Assembly: GCF_020829685.1 (NCBI RefSeq)
Contig: NZ_JAIVFR010000005.1
Location: 1 to 23,974 of the forward strand
Length of the DNA stretch: 23,974 bases
Source: Nostoc sp. CHAB 5715
GTDB taxonomy: Bacteria; Cyanobacteriota; Cyanobacteriia; Cyanobacteriales; Nostocaceae
Direction: 5' to 3'
Shown here: positions 15,111 through 22,909 of the stretch, one piece after another
Numbering within the stretch: the first letter of the stretch is position 1
Layout: each line of letters opens with the position of its first letter
Notes under the pieces: generated by a model
What the model saw: the letters and a program-made list of their open reading frames with translations, nothing else
Database searches by the model: none
What the model was told of the DNA's origin: nothing
Translations under genes and position numbers: made by a program

Positions 15111-15449
15111 CTAAACATGTTCTATTTCAGGTTCGTTATACTCACTGAGCATTACTACACTATAGTGGAAGCCGGTATTCTCAATAGTATCTTTAACCAT
15201 TTCTTGAGCGCCTACTATATAAATGTCAACCTTGTTTCCGATTTTTTGTTTAGCAAAAATTAGCACCCTTAAACCCGCACTGGACATATACTCCAAGTTT
15301 TGCACTAGCAAAACCAAACGTTTGACATTTTGCCTTGCTGCTTCCTCTACCTTCTCCTTAAATACTGGTGCTGTAGACGCATCCAGTTCTCCAGATAAAG
15401 TGATTTTAGCGACATCGTTACTTGTTTCTAGAATTGCGTTGAAAGCCAT
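15111..15449 (-). CDS. STAS-domain anti-sigma factor antagonist
   Basis: The 112-residue protein is a single STAS domain: ILETSNDVAKITLSGELDASTAPVFKEKVEEAA at the N-terminus, then the phosphorylation loop LEYMSSAGLRVLIFA with a candidate phospho-serine at S-S-A-G, and a final IVGAQEMVKDTIENTG. In partner switching the unphosphorylated form sequesters an RsbW-type kinase, which is encoded about 430 bp downstream on the same strand. The start at ATG 15447-15449 is fixed by AGGAGA eight bases upstream; an upstream start at 15629 runs into the debranching-enzyme remnant and is rejected. The spacing between the pair has been enlarged by an inserted element. Confidence 0.9.
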   Translation of the reverse strand: MAFNAILETSNDVAKITLSGELDASTAPVFKEKVEEAARQNVKRLVLLVQNLEYMSSAGLRVLIFAKQKIGNKVDIYIVGAQEMVKDTIENTGFHYSVVMLSEYNEPEIEHV

Positions 15450-15496
15450 AATTTTCTCCTTTAAATTTGTAATTAGCTTTTGATTCGTGAGCAATT

Positions 15497-15694
15497 TCAT
15501 TTGCCCACAAGAATGACTACAGAGCGATCGCCTACAATTAATCCAGATTGATTTTCTAGTATCGGTTCTGTCCCAGGCTGCCAAATATCTTTTGGTGGAA
15601 TAACGCCTGTGTTGGCAAACACATACCATCTCATCCCATCTCGCAAGCCAGGAATTTCAAACCAATGCGCTCGATGATGCATATTCATCGCTAC
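15497..15694 (-). pseudogene. C-terminal piece of the glycogen debranching enzyme, cut off by an in-frame TAG
   Basis: Codons after the TAG at 15695-15697 continue the same frame: VAMNMHHRAHWFEIPGLRDGMRWYVFANTG...DIWQPGTEPIL...RSVVILVGK, which is the normal C-terminal domain of the GH13 debranching enzyme next door. There is no frameshift, so one base change (TAT or TAC to TAG) explains the break. Unless the TAG is read through, this part is not made. Confidence 0.8.
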
Positions 15695-17440
15695 CTAAAT
15701 GTAGTTGTCTTGAACCGTCCCTTCCTTGGCATGTTTCCCACAGAGCATAAAAGCCAAGGTACGACTGTAAGGTGACCAGTCAGCATTCCAAGCTTGGGTG
15801 CCATGCCAGGTAATATCTGCATAGCCGCTGCCAACATAATCTACATTGCGAAAATGGTATTGATTTCTCAGAACCGGGTGAGCATTGCGGAAAGCAATGC
15901 AGTGTTTGAAAAATCGAAATAAGTTGGTATTTAATTCCAACAGATTCCAGTCCAACCAGTTCAGCTCATTGTCGTGGCAATAAGTATTGTTGTTGCCGCA
16001 CTGAGAGCGCCCCATCTCATCGCCCATGAGAATCATCGGCACACCTTGACTTACCATTAGCATAGCGATCGCATTTTTCATCTGCCGTTGGCGTAAGGTC
16101 AGAATTCCCTGATCCTCAGTCCATCCTTCTGCACCACAATTCCAACTGTCGTTATCGTTACACCCATCATTGTTGTCTTCACCGTTAACTTCGTTATGCT
16201 TCTCGTTATAAGAAACCAAATCCGTTAAGGTAAAACCGTCGTGGGCTGTAACAAAATTAATTGATGTGGCAGGGCCACGACCTGCCCCAGCATAGAGGTC
16301 TGGCGAACCTTGTAGCCGTTGTGCCATGTCTCCGACTCGCCCCGAATCTCCCTTGAGGAATTTCCGAATTCCGTCACGATATTTGCCATTCCACTCCGCC
16401 CACCGACCAAAGGCGGGGAAGGAGCCAACTTGGTAGAGTCCGCCTGCATCCCAAGCCTCGGCAATTAGTTTGCACTTAGCTAAAATTGGGTCAAATGCTA
16501 GCGATTCCAGTAATGGTGGGTTAGCCAGTGGCTTACCCCAAGGGTCACGTCCCAAAATCGAGGCCAGGTCAAAGCGGAAGCCATCGATGTGATATTCACT
16601 CGCCCAGTAGCGCAGGCAGTCAAGCACCATGCTGCGAACAATTGGGTTGTTGCAATTGAGCGTATTGCCAGTGCCACTGAAATTATAGTAATACCCATCC
16701 GGTGTAAGCATATAGTATGTTTTGTTGTCAATCCCCCGAAAAGAAATTGTCGGGCCACGCTCATTTCCTTCCGCCGTATGGTTGAAGACAACATCCAGAA
16801 ACACCTCAATGCCGTTTCTATGCAGTGTTTTGACGAGGGCTTTCAGCTCATCAACCTGCATCCCAAACTTGCCGGTGGTCGCATAACCAGCCTTGGGGGC
16901 AAAAAAGCCCACAGTACTGTAGCCCCAGTAATTTAACAGTAATTCCTCACTTTCCGGTTTGGGGCGGCTGTTTTCAAATTCATCAAACTCATAAACAGGC
17001 ATCAATTCGATACAGTTGACCCCCAACTCTTTGAGGTAAGGAATTTTTTCGCGGATACCAGCAAAAGTTCCCGGATGCTTCACCCCGGAGGAAATATGGC
17101 GGGTAAAGCCACGGACGTGCATCTCATAGATAATCTGATCCTCCGGTGGGATTTCCAGAGGTCGGTCATCTTCCCAGTCAAAGTCGTCGAACGCCAGACG
17201 GGCGCGATGCTGATAAATATCATCCCAGTTTGGGGGAGTTCCCCAAACATCCCGACCACCAATGATTTTGGCGTAAGGGTCTAGAAGGATTTTGCTGTTG
17301 TCAAACCAGTGACCTTCTTTAGGATTAAAAGGCCCATCCATCCGGTAGCCGTATTCGATATTTTCGTAGTCTAGATCGAATACAACCATACAAAAGACAT
17401 TGCCAATGCGAAATTCATCGGGAAACGGAATTTCTACCAT
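15695..17440 (-). CDS. Glycogen debranching enzyme (isoamylase/GlgX type), N-terminally truncated and ended by a nonsense codon
   Basis: The 581-residue frame holds the whole GH13 catalytic barrel: DVVFNH at 216-221, nucleophile Asp291 in DGFRFDLAS, acid/base Glu328 in LIAEAWDAGG, and His400-Asp401 in NFVTAHDGF. These enzymes cleave alpha-1,6 branches of glycogen in the cytoplasm. The family's N-terminal carbohydrate-binding domain is missing: homologous sequence can be followed only to about 17475 (TLVLFKKRAPEP before the first ATG), where it runs into the end of the nuclease gene, and an in-frame TGA lies at 17501-17503. At the other end TAG at 15695-15697 removes about 65 residues. Two lesions suggest a pseudogene, despite an otherwise intact frame. 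The usual symbol would be glgX; I withhold it because the GlgX/TreX/isoamylase choice is not settled. Confidence 0.8.
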   Translation of the reverse strand: MVEIPFPDEFRIGNVFCMVVFDLDYENIEYGYRMDGPFNPKEGHWFDNSKILLDPYAKIIGGRDVWGTPPNWDDIYQHRARLAFDDFDWEDDRPLEIPPEDQIIYEMHVRGFTRHISSGVKHPGTFAGIREKIPYLKELGVNCIELMPVYEFDEFENSRPKPESEELLLNYWGYSTVGFFAPKAGYATTGKFGMQVDELKALVKTLHRNGIEVFLDVVFNHTAEGNERGPTISFRGIDNKTYYMLTPDGYYYNFSGTGNTLNCNNPIVRSMVLDCLRYWASEYHIDGFRFDLASILGRDPWGKPLANPPLLESLAFDPILAKCKLIAEAWDAGGLYQVGSFPAFGRWAEWNGKYRDGIRKFLKGDSGRVGDMAQRLQGSPDLYAGAGRGPATSINFVTAHDGFTLTDLVSYNEKHNEVNGEDNNDGCNDNDSWNCGAEGWTEDQGILTLRQRQMKNAIAMLMVSQGVPMILMGDEMGRSQCGNNNTYCHDNELNWLDWNLLELNTNLFRFFKHCIAFRNAHPVLRNQYHFRNVDYVGSGYADITWHGTQAWNADWSPYSRTLAFMLCGKHAKEGTVQDNYI

Positions 17441-17469
17441 TGGTTCAGGAGCGCGCTTTTTGAAAAGTA

Positions 17470-18537
17470 CTAATGTACAGGATTTGGTGTAACTGCTGGT
17501 TCAGGACTGCTAACTGGCGCTGATGGAATAGGAGTAGACTCACTAAGAGCTGAGAGAGTAAATCGAGCAATCACAGGGTCGTGATCGCTGGCTGACCTAG
17601 AAATACCTGCGTTAACATGAACAGCATTTATTTCAGGATTTCCATTATCAAGTAAGTTTGGGGTAATCAGGATCTGGTCAATTTGTTCTTTACTCCCTCG
17701 GAAGACATAAGAAAAGCGGTCTGCCGGTGGAATTTTATTTACCAAATTTTCTAGCTTATTTCCTTCAAGAACTTTTATCGGCTGGGAGTCTGGAGTATCA
17801 TTCAGATCGCCAAGAACAACGATATTTGCATTTGGGTCAGTAGTTAAGCGATCTACAACAAATTCATTAACAATTGTTGCCTGCTTTATCCGTTTTGGGT
17901 TGGAAGCCGCTCCCCCGCTTTTAGAAGCAAAGTGATTGTTTATCAGGGTGATGGGAATATTGTTGAAAGTAAATTCACCCACTAAAGGTTTGCGACTTTC
18001 TAAAAAAGCCGGATCATCCGCAAAGCGTTCAAGTTTCTGTAGCTTAACTCGTTGAGGATTGAACAAAAAGCCTACCCGGATATTTCCACCTGGTTGGCCT
18101 CCATCCAGTCCATTCTCAGGAGGAATTTCTTGATACTCATAGGCTGGGCCTCCCGCAGATTGGATAGAACTGATCAGAGTCTCAGCAGTCAGACTAGCAT
18201 CAACCACTGAACTCAACTCAGCTCCATCATTGTCTTGTATTTCTTGCAAAGCAATAATGTCTGGTGCTTCAAGATTAGTAACAATCTGGTTTGCCAAAGC
18301 TGTAAACTTACCGCTTTTCACATCATCATCGACGTTTCTGGTCGTATTTTCATCAACCTTAGAGACGTTTTCCTTTTTAGGATCAAGGTTTTCGACATTG
18401 AAGGTGGCAACCGTTAATTGCGTAGGACTTCCTACCAAAGATGTAACTTCTACACTATGAGCGATTCCTGAAGGAAGGCAGAATGCAAAAAAAACAATCA
18501 GACATAGTGTCTGCAAGACTTTTCGGATAGAACTCAT
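17470..18537 (-). CDS. Secreted endonuclease/exonuclease/phosphatase-family protein
   Basis: The 355-residue product begins with a clear Sec signal peptide (SSIRKVLQTLCLIVFFAFCLPSGIAHS). The EEP fold motifs follow: ATFNVENL, IIALQEIQDNDG with the catalytic Glu, INNHFASK, VVLGDLNDTPDSQP, and the final SASDHDPVIARF. These are the metal- and phosphate-binding residues of DNase I-like nucleases and phosphodiesterases, so it probably degrades extracellular DNA or phosphate esters, a source of phosphorus. The C-terminus is proline- and serine-rich (TPIPSAPVSSPEPAVTPNPVH). I choose ATG 18535-18537 because AGGAG lies seven bases before it; the in-frame TTG at 18558 precedes that site. Its stop touches the broken end of the debranching enzyme gene. 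Confidence 0.88.
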   Translation of the reverse strand: MSSIRKVLQTLCLIVFFAFCLPSGIAHSVEVTSLVGSPTQLTVATFNVENLDPKKENVSKVDENTTRNVDDDVKSGKFTALANQIVTNLEAPDIIALQEIQDNDGAELSSVVDASLTAETLISSIQSAGGPAYEYQEIPPENGLDGGQPGGNIRVGFLFNPQRVKLQKLERFADDPAFLESRKPLVGEFTFNNIPITLINNHFASKSGGAASNPKRIKQATIVNEFVVDRLTTDPNANIVVLGDLNDTPDSQPIKVLEGNKLENLVNKIPPADRFSYVFRGSKEQIDQILITPNLLDNGNPEINAVHVNAGISRSASDHDPVIARFTLSALSESTPIPSAPVSSPEPAVTPNPVH

Positions 18538-18563
18538 GAACATTCTCCTTAATTGCAAATAGA

Positions 18564-18700
18564 GACTAGTAGTCTGGCAAGCGAAGTTTGAAGGGTATCC
18601 AAAAATTTGACAACACGAAAAAACCTTTCCCTACTCCCCACTCCCTACTCCCTACTCCCCACCCTCACAAGCGCATTGTTGACTTGCCAGACTACTAGTC
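18564..18700. mobile_element. MITE-like element with perfect 18-bp ends
   Basis: GACTAGTAGTCTGGCAAG at 18564-18581 is exactly complementary to 18683-18700. The 137-bp element carries a CCCTACT/CCCCACT heptanucleotide tract like that in the CTATAGGA family, though its ends are unrelated. The 146 bp from here to pebA must hold the pebA promoter, but I cannot pick clear boxes. Confidence 0.8.
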
Positions 18701-18846
18701 CATAATTCTGGCGATCGCCATCAGTAGGCATTGCACCATCACCTAATACTAACGTTAAGGATCGTTACTTTGTTTAACATATTCGAGACGGCGTATCTGG
18801 GTATCCCGTATTCTCTGGGGTTAAAGCAAATTAGTCTAGAAATTTT

Positions 18847-19578
18847 ATGTATAAGTGCTTCCTTGAGCATCTGGAACAATGGCTTTTGCAACGGTTTACA
18901 TTAGAGAGTCGCCCAATTCCCCCAGGACTAGAGTATCAGGTGAGCGATCGCGGCAGAAATCCCGCCACAATTCAGAGTTGGTGCTATCAGTGCCCACAGT
19001 TGCGGAAAATTCGCTATACATACATTGATGCAGGCGCAAGTGCCCAGATTTTTAATAGTGTGATTTATCCCAGTCATCACTATGATTTGCCTTTACTCGG
19101 CATTGATTTTCTCTCTTTCGGTCAGGTGAAAAACCTGATTGTGATGGATTTCCAGCCTTTATTTCAAGATGAAGCTTACTTGAGAAAGTACATACATCCA
19201 TTGCAGACATTGCATGATAAATATCCAGACTTGGCACAAGGCTTGGAAATGAAATTTTACGATGCTAATCAGTACTTCTCAAAATATCTATTATTTGCCA
19301 AAACCGATGCAGAAACAGTCAGAACGAGGGTCTTTGAGGCATTCAAAGACTATCTGAATTTGTACTGGCAGATGCTAGCCCAAGCTGAACCTCTGATCGA
19401 CCGATCAGACATTCAACGGATTGTCAAAGCCCAAAAAGACTACGATCAATATAGTGCCGATCGCGATCCTGCATCTGGTTTATTCAGTAGCTACTTTGGA
19501 CATCAATGGTCAGAGCGATTTTTGCATGAATTTTTGTTTGAGGATGCTGTGCCATTAGTAGCTAGTGCAGCCAAATAG
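18847..19578 (+). CDS. pebA: 15,16-dihydrobiliverdin:ferredoxin oxidoreductase
   Basis: PebA performs the first two-electron reduction of biliverdin IXalpha to 15,16-dihydrobiliverdin using ferredoxin, on the way to phycoerythrobilin. The 243-residue protein has the ferredoxin-dependent bilin reductase pattern: IQSWCYQCPQLRKIRYTYIDAGASAQIFNSVIYP at about 42-75, DLPLLGIDFLSFG at 80-92, and VMDFQPLFQDEAYLRKYIHPL after it. IQSW, NSV.YP and LSFG.(V).NLIVMDFQPL match PebA rather than PcyA or PebB. The gene following 83 bp downstream is PebB, the usual partner, which receives the intermediate directly. Start ATG 18847 has no clear Shine-Dalgarno. It indicates that the organism makes phycoerythrin or phycoerythrocyanin-type PEB pigments. 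Confidence 0.92.
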   Translation: MYKCFLEHLEQWLLQRFTLESRPIPPGLEYQVSDRGRNPATIQSWCYQCPQLRKIRYTYIDAGASAQIFNSVIYPSHHYDLPLLGIDFLSFGQVKNLIVMDFQPLFQDEAYLRKYIHPLQTLHDKYPDLAQGLEMKFYDANQYFSKYLLFAKTDAETVRTRVFEAFKDYLNLYWQMLAQAEPLIDRSDIQRIVKAQKDYDQYSADRDPASGLFSSYFGHQWSERFLHEFLFEDAVPLVASAAK

Positions 19579-19634
19579 TGATTTAAATCGACATCACTAC
19601 AACAAAAATAGTTAATTTTGAATTTTGAATGCGT

Positions 19635-20468
19635 GAATTTTGAATTGGGAGCGAAGCGAAATTGACTCTCTATCAGCCATTTTTAGATTACGCGATCGCG
19701 CTTTTGCAGGAACGTTTGAATTTGCAGCCTTATGCAATTCCTCAAGGGTTTGAGTCGAAGCAAGCAACAGTGGGCAAAGGCAAACATCACCAAGAGGTCT
19801 TAACGACTAGCTATGCCTATCAAACTACCAAACTCCGGCAAATTCGAGCCGCCCATGTACAGGGGGGTAACTCACTTCAAGTATTAAATTTCGTTATTTT
19901 CCCCCATCTGAATTACGATTTGCCCTTCTTTGGCGCAGATTTAGTTACCTTGCCAGGAGGGCATTTAATTGCCCTCGATATGCAACCCCTATTTCGGGAT
20001 GATTTGGGGTATCAGGCAAAGTATACCCAGCCTATCCTGGCAACTTTTCACGCCCATCAGCAGCATCTACCTTGGGGGGGCGACTTTCCCGAAGAAGCCC
20101 AGCCCTTTTTCTCACCCGCCTTTCTCTGGACGCGCCCCCAGCAAACTGAGGTAGTGGAAACCCATGTGTTTGCAGCGTTCATTGACTATCTACAAGCCTA
20201 CCTGGATTTTGTTGACCAAGCGCAACCGATAACCGACTCCCAATATTTAGCAGACATTGAACAGGCTCAACTGCGTTATCTCCGCTATCGAGCAGAAAAA
20301 GACCCAGCACGGGGAATGTTCACCCGTTTTTACGGTGCTGAGTGGACAGAAGAATATATTCACGGGTTTTTATTCGATTTGGAAAGAAAGCTGGCATCAG
20401 CGATTAGATAAAGTCAGCCCCTTTGGGGAAGTCAAAAGTCACGTCGCTTCGCTCCGAATTCAAAATTC
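19635..20468. repeat. 25-bp inverted repeats bracketing pebB
   Basis: The sequence at 19635-19659 (GAATTTTGAATT, one base, then GGAGCGAAGCGA) is complementary at 24 of 25 positions to 20444-20468. The left arm ends two bases before the pebB start codon and the right arm begins 33 bp after its stop. Both are set in longer runs of TTTTGAATT-type repeats. Only the arms are repeats; the interval between them is pebB. Confidence 0.8.
19662..20411 (+). CDS. pebB: Phycoerythrobilin:ferredoxin oxidoreductase
   Basis: PebB reduces 15,16-dihydrobiliverdin to 3Z-phycoerythrobilin with ferredoxin electrons. The 249-residue protein shows the PebB pattern: [54 protein letters not shown] at about 57-110, with aspartates in [10 protein letters not shown] that are candidates for proton transfer, and a C-terminal [31 protein letters not shown]. 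No ATG is available at the front; the frame opens with TTG at 19662 ([10 protein letters not shown]), with GGAG at 19648-19651 as the likely ribosome site inside a dispersed repeat. The natural start may have been altered when the repeat arrived. It lies 83 bp after pebA. Confidence 0.92.
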   Translation: MTLYQPFLDYAIALLQERLNLQPYAIPQGFESKQATVGKGKHHQEVLTTSYAYQTTKLRQIRAAHVQGGNSLQVLNFVIFPHLNYDLPFFGADLVTLPGGHLIALDMQPLFRDDLGYQAKYTQPILATFHAHQQHLPWGGDFPEEAQPFFSPAFLWTRPQQTEVVETHVFAAFIDYLQAYLDFVDQAQPITDSQYLADIEQAQLRYLRYRAEKDPARGMFTRFYGAEWTEEYIHGFLFDLERKLASAIR

Positions 20469-20519
20469 AAAACTTGTACTGAGCGTAGCCGAAGTATTCA
20501 AAATTCAATAAATCTTTCG

Positions 20520-20760
20520 TAGGGGCACAGCATTGCTCATACGTGTCAACTTAAGCTAAAAGTAGCTTAACTGTTAGCTTCCTCACCCGCCTCGAACTAA
20601 AGTTCAAGGCTCATAGCTAAAGTCTACTGAAGTAGACTAAAGATTTTTCAGATTATTTAGTCATCTTTAGATGACTTTCGCTATTAGCAAGGAACTTCAG
20701 TTCCTTGCGGGACATGGTTTTTACGTTAAGTTGACACCAATGAGCTGGCTCGTGCCCCTA
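20520..20760 (-). mobile_element. Cloverleaf element with TAGGGGCAC...GTGTCAACTTAA ends, copy B
   Basis: Read on the minus strand it is nearly identical to copy A (3182-3422) in hairpins 1-3. Hairpin 4 differs by paired changes: GCCCTGAAAT/ATTTCTGGGC in A becomes GCCTTGAACT/AGTTCGAGGC here. The stretch 20761-20999 after it contains nothing I can identify beyond the upstream region of the next gene. Confidence 0.85.
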
Positions 20761-20999
20761 CAGCATGGTCTATTTACGATCGCAGGATAATTAAGAAAAG
20801 CCTGAAAACTTCCTATTTTAGGTAATGCACATCACGATGCATTTCTACAGTGCGTAAGTCCTAATTTAGTTGCTCTGTACCTTTTTATTTCTGGTCAAAG
20901 GTAGAACCAGGACGATCGAAAAGGTTTGTCTATTGGTAACTGAATCTGAGAAAATCGAACATGGGCATTTTAAATCTAGTTTTAGGAAACACAACGGAT

Positions 21000-21239
21000 A
21001 TGGCTGATACTACAGAACTCACCTCAAACGCTCAAGCCAGCCCTGAAGAACTGACAGAAGCGATCGCTCAATTAGAAGAATATCGGGAACGCCTGGTTAA
21101 CGATACCCTGTCAATGGCGCAGCGTGCCAAAATTATGAAGGCACAAGCACTTGCTAGCCTGCAACCTCAGCTTGCCCAGTTAGATGCAACTATTGAGTCA
21201 CTACGACAGCAGCTATCTACTCTGGCATCTGGTAACTAG
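21000..21239 (+). CDS. Small coiled-coil protein in the phycoerythrin gene group
   Basis: The protein is 79 residues from ATG 21000 (MADTTELTSNAQASPEELTEAIAQLEEYRERLVNDTLSMAQRAKIMKAQ), preceded by AGGAAA about ten bases upstream; an alternative ATG at 20961 adds 13 residues. It is almost entirely predicted helix, acidic at the front, with leucine/isoleucine spacing in EAIAQLEEYRERL and LAQLDATIESLRQQL that suggests a helical hairpin or coiled coil. I do not recognise the family. It ends 34 bp before the HEAT-repeat gene on the same strand and so is probably co-transcribed with it, which makes an assembly or chaperone role for that protein possible but unproven. Confidence 0.65.
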   Translation: MADTTELTSNAQASPEELTEAIAQLEEYRERLVNDTLSMAQRAKIMKAQALASLQPQLAQLDATIESLRQQLSTLASGN

Positions 21240-21273
21240 ATCATTTAACAATAAAGGTGATAGGGAATTTGTC

Positions 21274-22185
21274 ATGAGTCAATCGCTCAACTCCAAAGCT
21301 CCAGCAGTGGATGATCCCATCCTGCGAGTGCAAGCTGAAAATGATGATCTGGTTCAGAGGGTAAATGAGCAGATTACGCTAGAAACCTTCGATTCTACAG
21401 ATCAAAAAGTTCTTAAACAACTCGTGGAGGGTTTAGGAGATCCACGGGGAATGGTGCGACTGCGGTTTGCCGAAACCTTGGGTGAAATTGGTGAAGCAGC
21501 AACGCCATTTCTTGTAGAAGCACTAGCAAATCATTCCAATGTAGTTGTGCGCCGGGCTGCTGCCAAGACACTCACTATCATCTCTGACCCGCGTGCTGTG
21601 CCAAACTTGCTTCATGCTTTTCTGAATGATGAAGATACCGTAGTCAGAAGTTCAGCCGCCGGGGCGTTGGCCAGAACAGGAGAAGCATCTGTACCAGCGT
21701 TGTTGGGAATTTTAGCATCAGACGAGCATCCACAGGATATTAAAGGTCTTGCCGCATGGGCGTTGGCGTTTATTGGATCGGAAGCAGCAGACCATCTATA
21801 CAAAGCATTGAACGCCGCCTCTTTGGATGTCCGATGTGCTGTCATCGGGGCTTTTGGTCATGTGGCGCAAGAACAGTCAGACGAAAAGTCCTGCAACCTT
21901 CTGGTTTCTGCTCTGACTGACAAGGAAGCGCTCATCCGCACTGAAGCAGCCGCAGCCTTGGGACAAGTAAATTATCCTCCCTCTGTGCCGCATTTAATTT
22001 TAGCAATTCAAGATGCTGATTTAGACGTGAGGAAAGCAGCAATTAATTCTCTCGGTAAAATTGGCGATCGCACCGCATTAAAATCATTACAGCCGCTACT
22101 TAATGACGAACAAGAGGTGGTGCGGGTTCTGGCTAAACTAGCGATCGCGCAAATTGAACGCCAGTCCGAAGCAAATGATTGGTAA
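21274..22185 (+). CDS. HEAT-repeat (E-Z type) protein, possible phycobilin lyase
   Basis: The 303-residue protein has about six to seven helical HEAT/PBS-lyase repeats from residue 50, for example VEGLGDPRGMVRLRFAETLGEIGEAATPFLVEAL, HSNVVVRRAAAKTLTIISDPRAVPNLLHAF and DADLDVRKAAINSLGKIGDRTALKSL. This architecture is shared by bilin lyases of the E/F and CpeY/CpeZ/CpeF groups, which attach phycoerythrobilin to phycobiliprotein cysteines, and by NblB-like proteins. Its place after pebA and pebB favours a lyase or lyase-chaperone that uses their product. ATG 21274 is preceded by AGGTGATAGGG; the longer frame from 21184 overlaps the previous gene and is rejected. Which lyase group it belongs to cannot be decided by eye. 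Confidence 0.8.
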   Translation: MSQSLNSKAPAVDDPILRVQAENDDLVQRVNEQITLETFDSTDQKVLKQLVEGLGDPRGMVRLRFAETLGEIGEAATPFLVEALANHSNVVVRRAAAKTLTIISDPRAVPNLLHAFLNDEDTVVRSSAAGALARTGEASVPALLGILASDEHPQDIKGLAAWALAFIGSEAADHLYKALNAASLDVRCAVIGAFGHVAQEQSDEKSCNLLVSALTDKEALIRTEAAAALGQVNYPPSVPHLILAIQDADLDVRKAAINSLGKIGDRTALKSLQPLLNDEQEVVRVLAKLAIAQIERQSEANDW

Positions 22186-22399
22186 TGTTCCCGTTCCGCT
22201 GCTTGCGGATAATTGTAGCGACTGTTTTAAAAGTCAAGCTCACCCTTTGTTTGTGGAGATTTATGAAAGCGATGCCTACGGTGGTCAGTGAGCTTGTCCT
22301 GAGCGTAGCCGACTTGTACTGAGCGCAGTCGAAGTAAGGGCGCAGCCGAAGTGCGGGCTACGCCTACGCACTGTGTACTTGATCGCGGTGCGACAAAGT

Positions 22400-22620
22400 T
22401 TCAAGTACTCCAACACGATTTTGGAGTACCTCAACACAACTTCGGAGTACCTCAACACGACTTCGGAGTACCTCAACACGACTTTCAAGTACCTCAACAC
22501 GACTTTCAAGTACCTCAACACGACTTTCAAGTACCTCAACACGACTTTCAAGTACCTCAACACGACTTTCAAGTACCTCAACACGACTTTCAAGTACTTC
22601 AACATGACTTCGAGGTATCT
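22400..22620. repeat. 21-bp-period minisatellite (array 2)
   Basis: Ten units start every 21 bp from 22400 to 22589, with a partial unit from 22610. The five units starting 22484, 22505, 22526, 22547 and 22568 are identical (TTCAAGTACCTCAACACG plus ACT). Earlier units carry TCGGAGTACC instead. There are no spacers, so it is not a CRISPR array. Its sequence is unrelated to array 1, which has the same period. Confidence 0.9.
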
Positions 22621-22692
22621 GTTGTTATATAGCAGTCCTAAATCATTCGTGAGAATTTGAGATCGTTTTAACAAAGTTTGGGGGTTTAAGTA

Positions 22693-22864
22693 AGAGTGTT
22701 CCAATAAATAAATGATCCAAAGTCTGTCATTGCGAGCGCAACGCAGTGGAGCGTTCGCTGAAAGCGTTCTCGAAGAGTAGCAATCACAAAGACTCAGAGA
22801 TTGCTTCATTCCGCTTCGCTCCATTCGCAATGACAATTGGGCATTTTTTTACTTGGATTACTCT
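22693..22864. repeat. Palindromic element with a GTCATTGCGA palindrome inside
   Basis: The outer ends AGAGTGTTCCAA and TTGGATTACTCT pair at 10 of 12 positions and continue into AT-rich arms. The inner element 22726-22834 opens GTCATTGCGA and closes TCGCAATGAC, like those at 1269-1365 and 23880-23958. Confidence 0.65.
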
Positions 22865-22909
22865 AAAGAGCCTAACGACGGCAGCACGTTTTGAAGGTAC
22901 ACCCCTCCC

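Noticed and set aside
22400..22620. CRISPR-like regular repeat
   Set aside because: Units are directly contiguous at 21 bp with no spacers, so it is a minisatellite.
22285..22836. 183-residue minus-strand frame rich in RYLKVVL repeats
   Set aside because: It is a read-through of the 21-bp array and adjoining repeats, with equivalent open frames on the other strand.
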